This document shows, piece after piece, positions 54,001 to 61,886 of a stretch of 64,000 bases of DNA. A program made the translations under genes and the position numbers. Position 1 is the stretch's first letter. Every line of letters begins with the position of its first letter. Origin of the DNA: Acidimicrobiaceae bacterium (GTDB lineage Bacteria; Actinomycetota; Acidimicrobiia; Acidimicrobiales; Aldehydirespiratoraceae); NCBI GenBank assembly GCA_009845995.1, contig VXYK01000024.1, forward strand, positions 1 to 64,000. The letters run 5' to 3'. The notes beneath the pieces are model-generated. The model made no database searches. It saw only the letters and a list, made by a program, of their open reading frames with translations, and was not told the DNA's origin.

Positions 54001-54429
54001 TTAGCCGGACACCTCGACGCCCATCGAGCGGGCGGTGCCGGCAACCTGAAGCTTGGCACCCTCGAGATCGATTGCGTTGAGGTCGGGCATCTTGATTTCG
54101 GCGATCTCGGTAACTTGTGCGTCTGTGATTGATCCGGCCGTTTCGCGTCCGGGGTTGTTGGCTGCCAGTTCGACACCGGCTGCCTTCTTGATCAGATAGG
54201 TGGTGGGCGGAGTCTTGAGGATGAACGAGAACGAGCGGTCTTCGAAGATGGTGATCTCCGCTGGGATTACCTGACCGCGTCGGTCCTCGGTGGCGGCGTT
54301 GTAGTCCCTGCAAAAATCCATGATGGCGACGCCGTGAGGACCCAAGGCCGTGCCGACTGGCGGCGCGGGTGATGCCTGACCGGCGGGGATTTGGATTTTG
54401 ACGACAGCAGCGACCTGTTTCTTGGCCAT
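54001..54429 (-). CDS. rplK: 50S ribosomal protein L11
   Basis: L11 of 142 residues in the GTPase-associated centre. It has [20 protein letters not shown], then [16 protein letters not shown] and the end [16 protein letters not shown] ([14 protein letters not shown]). The frame is open to 54510; the ATG at 54429 is the family start. It is 150 nt from nusG, an intergenic gap with no feature I recognise. Confidence 0.96.
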   Translation of the reverse strand: MAKKQVAAVVKIQIPAGQASPAPPVGTALGPHGVAIMDFCRDYNAATEDRRGQVIPAEITIFEDRSFSFILKTPPTTYLIKKAAGVELAANNPGRETAGSITDAQVTEIAEIKMPDLNAIDLEGAKLQVAGTARSMGVEVSG

Positions 54430-54579
54430 TTGACTTCCTGATAGACGGAGAGCGATCCAGTGTGGGCCGGTTAATCCTCCGCGACAACCTCGAGTCGCAG
54501 AGACTGGCATCTGAACGCGCCAGTTGTTCGTTGTTGGCTGGTTGGTTGATGAATAGTCGGAGTTCGCCGGACGGTGCGG

Positions 54580-55446
54580 TCAGAGCCTGGCGACCTGAGC
54601 GAACTCAAGTTCAACGGGGGTCTCGCGGCCGAAGATATTGACCAGAACCTTGACGCGGAGTTGATCTTCGTTGATCTCGATGATCTCCCCGGAGAAGTCT
54701 GCGAAAGGACCTTCGCGAACCCGCACGGTCTCGCCCATCCCGTACTCGAACATTGGCTTGGACCTTTTGGCGGCTTCCTGGGTGCGATCGGCTTCCACGC
54801 CGAGAAAGTTCTCCACGTCCTTGCGACGCATTGGCGATGGTTTGCCACCCTGGTTTACGAAACCGGTGACTCCAGGCGTGTTGCGAATGACATACCAGGA
54901 ATCATCGTCGAGACGGGTGCGGCAGAGCAGGTAACCCGGGAACAGCTTCTTCTCGGTGATCACCTTCTTGCCGTTCTTGAACTCTGGGGTCTCGCGAGTC
55001 GGGATCACGACCTCGTAGATGCGCTCCTCCATGTTCATTGAGGCGATACGAGCCTGAAGGTTCTGTTTCACCTTTTTCTCGTAGCCCGACTGGGTGTGCA
55101 GCACGAACCAACGACCCGGACGGTCGTAAGGAGACACGTAGGGCGGCTCTTCTTCAGCGAGGATGTCATCTTCGCTGAGAACTTCGGGTTCGACCGACTC
55201 CTCGGACTGGTGCGCCAGGTCCTCGGTGGAGTCGGCCGTATCGGGGCTGTCATCGACCGCGACTGCTTTCACATCGCTGGTCGCAGCCGGCGTCTGTGCC
55301 ACGTTTGGGCCAGTCCAGGCGTTGGCGAGACCTGCTCCGGTTGGCGCCGGATCGGTTTTTCCTGGGTCAGAGCCTTCGGTTTGGTCAGGTATTGGGGTTT
55401 GGTCAGACATTTGGGTTTGGCCAGACATTTGGGTTTGGTCAGACAT
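54580..55446 (-). CDS. nusG: transcription factor NusG, extended N-terminus
   Basis: NusG of 288 residues; the E. coli protein has 181. The conserved NGN domain starts near WFVLHTQSGYEKKVKQNL (about residue 113), and the KOW motif is GETVRVREGPFADFSGEI. The first 110 residues are low-complexity and acidic and open with four six-residue repeats like MSDQTQ. An extended NusG is usual in actinobacteria. In-frame ATGs also occur at 55428 and 55410, so the start is not certain. It is 7 nt from secE. Confidence 0.94.
   Translation of the reverse strand: MSDQTQMSGQTQMSDQTPIPDQTEGSDPGKTDPAPTGAGLANAWTGPNVAQTPAATSDVKAVAVDDSPDTADSTEDLAHQSEESVEPEVLSEDDILAEEEPPYVSPYDRPGRWFVLHTQSGYEKKVKQNLQARIASMNMEERIYEVVIPTRETPEFKNGKKVITEKKLFPGYLLCRTRLDDDSWYVIRNTPGVTGFVNQGGKPSPMRRKDVENFLGVEADRTQEAAKRSKPMFEYGMGETVRVREGPFADFSGEIIEINEDQLRVKVLVNIFGRETPVELEFAQVARL
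55375..55446 (-). repeat. 18-bp tandem repeats at the nusG start
   Basis: Four tandem 18-bp units (72 bp) encode MSDQTQ, MSGQTQ, MSDQTP and IPDQTE. Three carry an in-frame ATG, so repeat number would change both the length of the N-terminus and the number of possible starts. Confidence 0.8.
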
Positions 55447-55453
55447 TGCGAAC

Positions 55454-55753
55454 TCAGTTATCGAACAGATCAAGGATAAACACCGAAAACACCCAATCAA
55501 GCCCGTAGATCATTGCGCCAAGGATAATTATCGTGACGAGAACAACGATCGAATAGTTGACGGTCTCGGATCGCGACGGCCACGCAACCTTGCGGAGTTC
55601 GTTGCGAACCTCACGCAGAAACTGGAATACACCGGTCCGTTCTTGAGGGGGTCCGGAGCTTGGTTGCTTGCGGCGCGCGCGAATCGGCTCGCCATCGGCA
55701 TCAACCTCACCTTGCCTTTGCAACATGCGTTTTTGCTGTCGGTTCATCGACAT
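55454..55753 (-). CDS. secE: protein translocase subunit SecE
   Basis: SecE of 99 residues with one membrane helix (YSIVVLVTIIILGAMIYGLD) and the conserved amphipathic segment EVRNELRKVAWPSRSETVN. The frame is open to a GTG at 55804 close to the tRNA; ATG 55753 has an AAGGA ribosome-binding site 8 nt upstream and is used. The N-terminal half is basic and low-complexity, as often seen. It pairs with SecY and SecG. Confidence 0.93.
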   Translation of the reverse strand: MSMNRQQKRMLQRQGEVDADGEPIRARRKQPSSGPPQERTGVFQFLREVRNELRKVAWPSRSETVNYSIVVLVTIIILGAMIYGLDWVFSVFILDLFDN

Positions 55754-55805
55754 GAGAGAATTCCTTGGATCTCGACGACGCCGCGAAAAAAGCGACTGTG
55801 CCACG

Positions 55806-55878
55806 CAGGGGCGGCAGGACTCGAACCTGCAACCGCCGGTTTTGGAGACCGGTGCTCTACCAATTGAGCCACGCCCCT
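55806..55878 (-). tRNA. tRNA-Trp (CCA anticodon)
   Basis: The cloverleaf is complete on the minus strand: the acceptor AGGGGCG pairs with CGCCCCT, the D-arm has GCTCAATTGGTAGAGC, the anticodon loop CTCCAAA has CCA, and the T-arm has GGTTCGAGTCC. No CCA tail is encoded. It lies upstream of secE, the usual tRNA-Trp position. Confidence 0.96.
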
Positions 55879-55939
55879 GAGAACGCGCACCAAGGCTAGC
55901 ATCCCCTTGGAGATTTTGGCCCTAGTTGTCAGCCGTCGT

Positions 55940-56305
55940 TCAGATTGCCAGGCGGGTGGCGCGGCGCTGCCGTTTAGCCAACGCGATCACACCCGCGGCC
56001 GCGGCGATACCCCCGAGAGTGGCAGCAGCGCGGGCCGGAATCCGACGTGCCGATGTCTGGTCCAGCTGGTCGAGCAAGTCACGAATATCATGTTCGAGCA
56101 TTGGATCGAGATCGATCGGAGCGTTCGCCAGCGTGCGCATCATCCGACGCAAACGGCGGTAGCTCGCCAACTCGGCTTGGCAGCGAAGACATTCGGCCAC
56201 ATGGACCCGAGTCGGCAAGGACAGTAACGACTCGTCTGTGGAGACGAGTTCGTCGACAAGGTCCCGGCAAGCAACATCTGTCGGCAGAATCTTCTCAGAT
56301 GGCAT
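55940..56305 (-). CDS. zinc-finger anti-sigma factor
   Basis: A 121-residue protein with the ZAS-type motif HVAECLRCQAEL (His-X3-Cys-X2-Cys), which in this family binds zinc and the sigma factor. A hydrophobic segment (AAATLGGIAAAAGVIALAK) near the end suggests a membrane helix, with a very basic tail. The ATG at 56305 overlaps the sigma gene by 11 nt, the common coupled sigma/anti-sigma arrangement. The signal is not known. Confidence 0.85.
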   Translation of the reverse strand: MPSEKILPTDVACRDLVDELVSTDESLLSLPTRVHVAECLRCQAELASYRRLRRMMRTLANAPIDLDPMLEHDIRDLLDQLDQTSARRIPARAAATLGGIAAAAGVIALAKRQRRATRLAI

Positions 56306-56951
56306 GAGCTTCGTCTCCTTCGTTTGCAAATAATTGTTCGCGGAGTCTGCGGCGAGCGCGATGCAGGCGAACTTTCGCGGCGCTGACGGAGATGCCCAGT
56401 TCCTCCGCGATCGCTTCGTGAGGCAGGCCGTACACGTCTCGCAGCACGACGACCGCGCGCAGACGGTGTGGAAGGTCCTGAACCGCGACCTCCAACTCAT
56501 CTCGAAGTGCGACGAAATCGCCGCGCAAGGCCGGGTCGTTGTCGGGTCGGGTTTCAGCTAGGAGCGCTTCGTCGGGCAGTTCGTCATGACGGTGCCGACG
56601 TTTCTTGGTGCTCTGGGTGGAGGCGCAGTTGGCGACGATTCGATACAGCCAGGTACTGAAGCGCGCATCGCCCCGAAATCGGCCAAGCCCTTTGTATGCC
56701 CGAAGGTAAGCGTCTTGAACCACGTCTCGTGCGTCTTCCTCGTTGCCGGTAAGTCGTAGGGCCAACCCGAAGGCGTCGCCATGGGTGCGGCGCACCAACT
56801 CGTCGAACGCTTGGCGTTCGCCCGACTTCGCCCAAGTTACGAGCTCGTCCGGTTCGGCGGTGCGCACTTTGGACCTTGCAAGCGGCACCGGGTTACGTGA
56901 CGGATCAGTGACAATTCGCAACTTCGATGAACGCTTAGCCTTTTGGGCCAT
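56295..56951 (-). CDS. ECF-type RNA polymerase sigma factor
   Basis: A 218-residue group IV sigma factor. Region 2 reads LTGNEEDARDVVQDAYLRAY, with RGDARFSTWLYRIVANCA at 2.3-2.4, and region 4 reads HRLRAVVVLRDVYGLPHEAI with a helix-turn-helix and VSAAKVRLHRARRRLREQL. A basic N-terminal extension of about 30 residues precedes region 2. It overlaps the anti-sigma gene and sits between tRNA-Met and tRNA-Trp, where rpmG often lies. The regulon cannot be told. Confidence 0.9.
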   Translation of the reverse strand: MAQKAKRSSKLRIVTDPSRNPVPLARSKVRTAEPDELVTWAKSGERQAFDELVRRTHGDAFGLALRLTGNEEDARDVVQDAYLRAYKGLGRFRGDARFSTWLYRIVANCASTQSTKKRRHRHDELPDEALLAETRPDNDPALRGDFVALRDELEVAVQDLPHRLRAVVVLRDVYGLPHEAIAEELGISVSAAKVRLHRARRRLREQLFANEGDEAHAI

Positions 56952-56971
56952 CGGTGCTCCCTTGGTGCTTG

Positions 56972-57045
56972 TAGCGACGGACAGATTCGAACTGTCGACC
57001 TCTCGATTATGAGTCGAGCGCTCTCACCTACTGAGCTACGTCGCC
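56972..57045 (-). tRNA. tRNA-Met (CAT anticodon)
   Basis: The cloverleaf on the minus strand: acceptor GGCGACG/CGTCGCT (G-U pair at the end), D-arm AGCTCAGTAGGTGAGAGC, anticodon loop CTCATAA with CAT, and T-arm ACAGTTCGAATCTGT. There is no initiator-type C1-A72 mismatch, so it is likely the elongator tRNA-Met; a tRNA-Ile that reads AUA after modification of CAT is a remote alternative. No CCA tail is encoded. Confidence 0.93.
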
Positions 57046-57072
57046 GCCCCCGAAGCGGTTTCCCGCTTCGTG

Positions 57073-57145
57073 AGCTCCCTGTCAGAATCGAACTGACGAC
57101 CTTCTCCTTACCATGGAGACGCTCTGCCAACTGAGCTAAGGGAGC
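57073..57145 (-). tRNA. tRNA-Thr (GGT anticodon)
   Basis: The cloverleaf on the minus strand: acceptor GCTCCCT/AGGGAGC, D-arm AGCTCAGTTGGCAGAGC, anticodon stem TCTCC/GGAGA with loop ATGGTAA giving GGT, and T-arm TCAGTTCGATTCTGA. It reads ACC/ACU. No CCA tail is encoded. It lies 27 nt from tRNA-Met. Confidence 0.94.
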
Positions 57146-57175
57146 CTGCAACCCGCAAAGCGTGAAGCGTTGGCA

Positions 57176-58492
57176 ATGATGCCACGGCATAAGCCCCGCT
57201 CCAACTCCTTTCCGTTGCTCGAGGCCGCGAGTCGTGCATTTGCTCGCCAGACTTCCACTGTGTCGATAGAGCCCCAGTCGTCCGAGCCCCGAACTGTGAA
57301 TCCGCGGCTTTTCCGTCGTGCATTGTTGGTGAGCTTCGCTCTCTACGTCACTTTGGGGCTGCCCGACGGAGTATTGGGCACAGTGTGGCCGAGCCTGCGC
57401 GACGATTTCGGACGTGCGGACAGCAGCTTCGGGCTGTTGATCTTGTGCTCAGCCGTGGGCTACACGGGTTCCAGTATCGGGGCTGGTCACCTGACGCAGC
57501 GTTACGGCACCGGGGTGGTTTTCCGCAATGCGTCTTTCGCTGCTGTATTCGGGTTGGCATTGCTTTCGGTCGCCCCCACTTGGTGGACTTCGATGGTCGG
57601 CATCCTGATCCTGGGCGCGGGATGGGGGCTGTGTGATGCTTCGGTAAATGCCTGGGTGGCGCTGACCCAAGGACCCCGGGAGATGGGATTGCTGCACGCT
57701 GCGTACGGTGTGGGAGCGCTGCTCGGGCCTTTGCTGGCTACTCCGTTCATTGCCAACGGCAACCTGTGGAGAGGTCCCTTCATGGTGATTTGCGGCCTTG
57801 GAGTGGTACTGGTGGTTGTCATTGCCACTGCTCGCCAGGGATTCGACACGGCGCCCGTATCTGGTGAGGTCGCCGGTTCGCCGGCGCCTGCCCACGGGTC
57901 GCGACAGCTGCTGGGGTTGCTGATTGTCTGGTTTTCGATTTACGTCGGAATTGAAGTCATCGTGGGCCAATGGAGCTTCACCTTGCTTACTGAGAGCCGC
58001 GACTACAGCAACGTGGAGGCGGCGACGCTGGTCACGGGCTTCTGGTGCGGACTGACGCTCGGACGGTTCCTGCTCGCAGGCTTTGGTGATCGGTTCTCTC
58101 CAGAGCGAGTCCTTGCCGTTGCGATCGGGGTCACGGTTTTCGGCGTGGTCTTCTTCTGGGCCGATCCTGCTGGTGTCGGTGCTTTCGCTCTGCCCGTTAT
58201 CGGACTCTCGCTTGCCTCGATGTTTCCTTTGGTAATGGGACGTACGGCGGTCTATCTGGGTGAGGCACGAGCAGCTCGAGCGGTCGGCTACCAGATCGCC
58301 GCCTCATCTGTGGGGTTCGTGATCCTGCCTGCGTTTGTGGGTGTGCTGGCCGATTATCACGGTGTGGGAGTGGCCCTTCCGGTGGCCTTCACGGCTACCT
58401 GCGTGCTTGCGCTGCTGTGGCTTCTTATCCAGCTTCAGTTGACTCGCTCAACTCAACCCGGTTCAACTCAACCCGGCTCAACTCACCCCTGA
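57176..58492 (+). CDS. MFS transporter
   Basis: A permease of the major facilitator superfamily, about 438 residues from the first usable ATG (57176), with twelve membrane helices. Helix 1 begins LLVSFALYVTLGLPDGVLGT, which resembles the FucP/sugar-MFS group (GLPDGVLG). Gly-rich helix 5 has GWGLCDASVNAWV. The C-terminus has a low-complexity STQPG repeat. The N-terminal start is uncertain (57176 or GTG 57260). It faces the MftF-like gene convergently and overlaps it by 10 nt. Substrate is unknown. Confidence 0.8.
   Translation: MMPRHKPRSNSFPLLEAASRAFARQTSTVSIEPQSSEPRTVNPRLFRRALLVSFALYVTLGLPDGVLGTVWPSLRDDFGRADSSFGLLILCSAVGYTGSSIGAGHLTQRYGTGVVFRNASFAAVFGLALLSVAPTWWTSMVGILILGAGWGLCDASVNAWVALTQGPREMGLLHAAYGVGALLGPLLATPFIANGNLWRGPFMVICGLGVVLVVVIATARQGFDTAPVSGEVAGSPAPAHGSRQLLGLLIVWFSIYVGIEVIVGQWSFTLLTESRDYSNVEAATLVTGFWCGLTLGRFLLAGFGDRFSPERVLAVAIGVTVFGVVFFWADPAGVGAFALPVIGLSLASMFPLVMGRTAVYLGEARAARAVGYQIAASSVGFVILPAFVGVLADYHGVGVALPVAFTATCVLALLWLLIQLQLTRSTQPGSTQPGSTHP
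58448..58492 (+). repeat. 15-bp tandem repeat at the MFS C-terminus
   Basis: A 15-bp unit is repeated nearly exactly twice, plus a partial third ending at the stop, encoding STQPG-STQPG-STHP. It overlaps the end of the convergent glycosyltransferase gene, so both proteins' C-termini fall in or near repeat DNA. Confidence 0.75.
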
Positions 58493-59940
58493 TCTGTTTG
58501 AGTCTCGACGGTTTGTGTGGATCCACCGGGGAAATCTGGGATCAGAGAGGTGGGGTCACTCGTGCGTAGTACGCCCTGCCAAACCCCCGCTCCGTAGGCA
58601 AAGTCATCGGCGAGCCGTAGAGCAAGCGAACTCATGAGGCCCGCGGGGCGAGCCCCGCGAACCCAATCGAGCAGCGACGGACCCAACATTGCGGCGACAA
58701 TCAGGGGTCGGGCACGAGGGCGAATCAACGCGATCAGGACCGCTAGCGGCCACCACACCCGTGCCACAGCGCGAGCGATGCCATGGCCGGCGTGCAGGTG
58801 CCCGGTCCCCGCAATGCGAATCGTCATGGCCAGCGAGTCCGGCAATGGATCGAGCTTGCGCTTCAACGCCGCGGCGGAACCGACGGCCGCTCCGAGTCCG
58901 ACGATTGGATGACCGGCCGCTGCCGCGGCCCAGGCCGCAGCGCTCCATCGGGAACAGCGCGCGGGCGCGACGCGTGATCCGTGTCTGGTTCCGAGATCTG
59001 CAGCAGACGAACCGTAGCTGCGCCTTTGGTCGAGAAGGGCCATCCAACTATCGCGGGGTCGGTGTTCGACATCGACCGTAGGGTCGTAACGGACGAGACC
59101 CCCGTTGGCAACGAGCCTCCAGACCAGATCAACATCTTCGCCGGTGCGCATCTCGGCATCGAACCCGCCGATTTCTGAGATGGCATCGACTCTGGCGACC
59201 AACACCGCCGCGGGTACGTAGGACACCGGGTTATTGGGAGCAACCAGAGCCCTTCTGTCACCGAGGTCCAACGGCGAATGATGCTGCTCGTAGCTCTCCA
59301 GCAGGCTGTCACCGGGCCGGGACCTGATTCTCGGGGCGACTGCTACTACCCGCCGATCTTCGAAGTGCCCGACGAGGTGGTTGAGCCAACCAGGCCACAG
59401 TTCCACGTCCGTGTCGACGAAGGCCACCAACGATGTTGCGACCGGTACGAGTCCCGTATTGCGTGCAACCGCAGGGCCTTGGTTGGCGTGGTGGCGGATC
59501 AACTGTGCCCCGTGCCGTTCACACAGCGCTGCGATCTCGGCGGAGTTCTGGGAGGCGTCGTCGACCACAATGACGGGGAGATCACCGAGAGAGCCGAGAC
59601 ACCGGGCGAGACCGTCTGCGTCGTTGTAGGCGGGGATCACCACCGTTAAGTCAGTCAGATCATGGTCGGCGACCGGAGCAACGACGGGATGAACGACGCC
59701 CGCGTCGAGCAAACGACGTGCCAGTCTCCGGGCTTGGTCAGCGTCGGCTAGGGGTTCGCCGTCCAGCCACGACCCGACGACCCTGGCACCGGTGTCCGAG
59801 AGTCGGATGATGCGCAAAGGCGCACCACCGACAAGTAAACGTCCATTGTCACGGCGATCCAGTGCCGTGTCGGCGACGAGGCGGATCCCGGCCGGTGGCA
59901 GCATTGTCTCAGGCAGTATCGCGTCGGCCCGGGAGTCCAC
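58483..59940 (-). CDS. mftF: mycofactocin glycosyltransferase MftF-like
   Basis: A 485-residue protein resembling MftF, which adds glucose units to mycofactocin. The first 90 residues form the family's PqqD-like lead (DNGRLLVGGAPLRIIRLSDT). The GT-A domain of family 2 follows, with VIPAYND (about 101-107), VVDDAS (125-130), DTD (176-178) and GEDVDLVWR (267-275). The C-terminus is hydrophobic and holds the MftF-like signature DDFAYGAGVWQGVLR. The start is GTG. No mftA-E is present here. It is the last gene of the operon, 55 nt after the VWA gene. Confidence 0.82.
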   Translation of the reverse strand: MDSRADAILPETMLPPAGIRLVADTALDRRDNGRLLVGGAPLRIIRLSDTGARVVGSWLDGEPLADADQARRLARRLLDAGVVHPVVAPVADHDLTDLTVVIPAYNDADGLARCLGSLGDLPVIVVDDASQNSAEIAALCERHGAQLIRHHANQGPAVARNTGLVPVATSLVAFVDTDVELWPGWLNHLVGHFEDRRVVAVAPRIRSRPGDSLLESYEQHHSPLDLGDRRALVAPNNPVSYVPAAVLVARVDAISEIGGFDAEMRTGEDVDLVWRLVANGGLVRYDPTVDVEHRPRDSWMALLDQRRSYGSSAADLGTRHGSRVAPARCSRWSAAAWAAAAAGHPIVGLGAAVGSAAALKRKLDPLPDSLAMTIRIAGTGHLHAGHGIARAVARVWWPLAVLIALIRPRARPLIVAAMLGPSLLDWVRGARPAGLMSSLALRLADDFAYGAGVWQGVLRTSDPTSLIPDFPGGSTQTVETQTDQG

Positions 59941-59994
59941 CTTCGCACCGTAGCGCCGACAGGCCCAAGGCGTATCGGTGTTTCGGCTTGGAAG

Positions 59995-61011
59995 TCAAGC
60001 AATGACCTGGGTGACGGCCGCAGGGATCGCGGCGGGACCGTCGATGACAGCGAAGCGGGCACCAACCTCGGCCGCGAACTCTTTGGCGTCAGCCGCGTCG
60101 TCAGCGGGGGCTAGAACCGCCAATTCATCAAGTCGACGAGCCGCAGCTACAGGATCGGCGCCGGTGGTTGCCCGACAATCCGACAACAGAATCACAACCC
60201 GTCGTTTGGCCCGCGAACGGTCGAGTTGATCAGCCGCAGCAGCCAGGGCTCCGGCTAGATCGGTGGTCCCCTGACCTCGGAGGCGTAGCAGGGAATTGAC
60301 CACCGGTGGGGCGGCCTTGGCGTCCTGCTGTGACTTCAACACCAGGATGCGGTCAGCGAAAACCAGCGCCGACCAGTCGGTTGGAACCCGGTAGGAACAC
60401 GCTGCCGCGGCTACGGCGGCGGTTGCGAGACGTTGACCGCCCATCGAACCGCTGCGGTCGACAACCAACGCCAGCGCCGTCGTCGGTTTGGTCCAGTGCC
60501 GGACCCGCAAATCAGCCATGTCAGCGCTGATGCCACCGGCCTCAGCGGCGACCAGAGCATCGATCGAGCGTTCGAGATCAAGGTCGCCGTCGAAACGATC
60601 CGCCGCGGATGAGACCATCTTGCCGACGCCTCGTGCCCCGACTGGTCCGCCCCGGGCGACGTCGAGCACCAGACGCCCGGCGAGACGTGCTGCCAAGGCA
60701 GCCAGGCGACGATCGGTAGCAGAGGACATCTCAGTCAACAGCGCCAAGGCATGGTCGATATCTTCGTCGATGAGTTCAGCGAGCGCTTGAGCGTCGATCT
60801 CGCCTGCCTCGCCGCTGATGTCGGCGAAACCGTGGTGGCGGGCCAATTGGCCACGCGGGATCGTGCGGCGGTTCTCCTCAGCCAGAACATCGAGGGCGTC
60901 ACTGCCCTCAAGGGTGAGCGGAGTACCGTGATCGCCCCCTAGGGGGCTGGGTCTTTTCCCAAGTCGTGAGTAGCGCTCGTCGGCTCCTCGGCGCTGATAA
61001 TCAGCTCCCAC
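59995..61011 (-). CDS. VWA-domain (MoxR-partner) protein
   Basis: A 338-residue protein with a C-terminal von Willebrand A domain: the MIDAS motif DRSGSMG is at 185-191, with the later Thr (GTTDLAGAL) and Asp (LLSDC) ligands. The N-terminal half has RYSR and many acidic helices, as in VWA partners of MoxR ATPases (Mg-chelatase D-like). It overlaps the ATPase gene by 73 nt from a GTG start; the only other in-frame start is a TTG far downstream, so the start is tentative. Together they probably remodel or activate a target protein. Confidence 0.82.
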   Translation of the reverse strand: MGADYQRRGADERYSRLGKRPSPLGGDHGTPLTLEGSDALDVLAEENRRTIPRGQLARHHGFADISGEAGEIDAQALAELIDEDIDHALALLTEMSSATDRRLAALAARLAGRLVLDVARGGPVGARGVGKMVSSAADRFDGDLDLERSIDALVAAEAGGISADMADLRVRHWTKPTTALALVVDRSGSMGGQRLATAAVAAAACSYRVPTDWSALVFADRILVLKSQQDAKAAPPVVNSLLRLRGQGTTDLAGALAAAADQLDRSRAKRRVVILLSDCRATTGADPVAAARRLDELAVLAPADDAADAKEFAAEVGARFAVIDGPAAIPAAVTQVIA

Positions 61012-61871
61012 AGCTCGGTAACGACGTCTTCGGGAGTGCGGTCAGTGCCCTCGTGAAGACGAATGCGGCCGGAAATGGCGACCATTGCGGCGTCGAGACC
61101 AACCGACGGATCATCGATTTCGGCGGATCGTATTGTTGCCAGCCGGATGGCAACCTCGACCAGGTCAATTGCCCCGCGGACCGATGATCCGATACGCAGG
61201 TCTGGGTGCCTGCGGGTTGCCCGAGCGACTGCAACCGCACGGCGAAGCAGAGTTTCGCTCGCGTCGGTCTGCTCACGCGCCTCAAGCGGCTCGACCCTCA
61301 GGCAGACAATCTCCCGCTCCTCCTCGAAGGATTGGTAGTCCAACGAAATCCGAGACATTCGGTCGTAGATGGCGCTCGACACACGGGCGGTCCCGATGTT
61401 GTCGAACGGGTTCATGGCAGCGACAAAACGGAAACCTTCGGCAGCTTGGATCAGGCCGAGCCTCGGCAACGTGAGTTCGCCCTCCGACATCACGGTGATC
61501 AGGAGATTGATGGTCTCCTCAGGAACCCGGTTCAGTTCTTCGACGTAGAGCAGTGAACCCGTTCTCAGAGCCTCCAGCAACGGGCCGTCCACGAAGACAT
61601 GGGGTGAATAACCCTCTGCCATCACCCGTGACGGGTCGAACTGTCCTGCGAGACGTGCCGGGGTCAACTCAGCGTTGCCCTCGACGAACACCAAGCCGCT
61701 GCCCGCAGTGGCAGCGAGTGTGCGCAGGATCGTTGACTTGCCAGTACCCGGTGGGCCCTCGAACAAAACATGACGGTTTGTGCCGAGAGCTGCTACGAGC
61801 AACTCCAGTTCACGGTGGCGACCAACGATCGCCGAACGCAACCCGTCGAGGAACTTGGGATCATTGAGCAT
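60939..61871 (-). CDS. MoxR-family AAA+ ATPase
   Basis: A 310-residue MoxR-type ATPase. Walker A is GPPGTGKST (39-47), Walker B with sensor is LLYVEELNRVPEE (107-119), and the MNPFD segment (sensor 1) and arginine-finger SRISLDY region follow. The family acts with VWA proteins to insert metals or mature enzymes; MoxR is named after its gene beside a PQQ methanol dehydrogenase. It starts 15 nt after the alcohol dehydrogenase stop and overlaps the VWA gene, so it is part of the same operon. Confidence 0.9.
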   Translation of the reverse strand: MLNDPKFLDGLRSAIVGRHRELELLVAALGTNRHVLFEGPPGTGKSTILRTLAATAGSGLVFVEGNAELTPARLAGQFDPSRVMAEGYSPHVFVDGPLLEALRTGSLLYVEELNRVPEETINLLITVMSEGELTLPRLGLIQAAEGFRFVAAMNPFDNIGTARVSSAIYDRMSRISLDYQSFEEEREIVCLRVEPLEAREQTDASETLLRRAVAVARATRRHPDLRIGSSVRGAIDLVEVAIRLATIRSAEIDDPSVGLDAAMVAISGRIRLHEGTDRTPEDVVTELWELIISAEEPTSATHDLGKDPAP

Positions 61872-61886
61872 GGGACCGGCTGTGAA

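Noticed and set aside
56972..57045. Initiator tRNA-fMet
   Set aside because: The acceptor end forms a G-U pair instead of the C1-A72 mismatch of initiator tRNAs.
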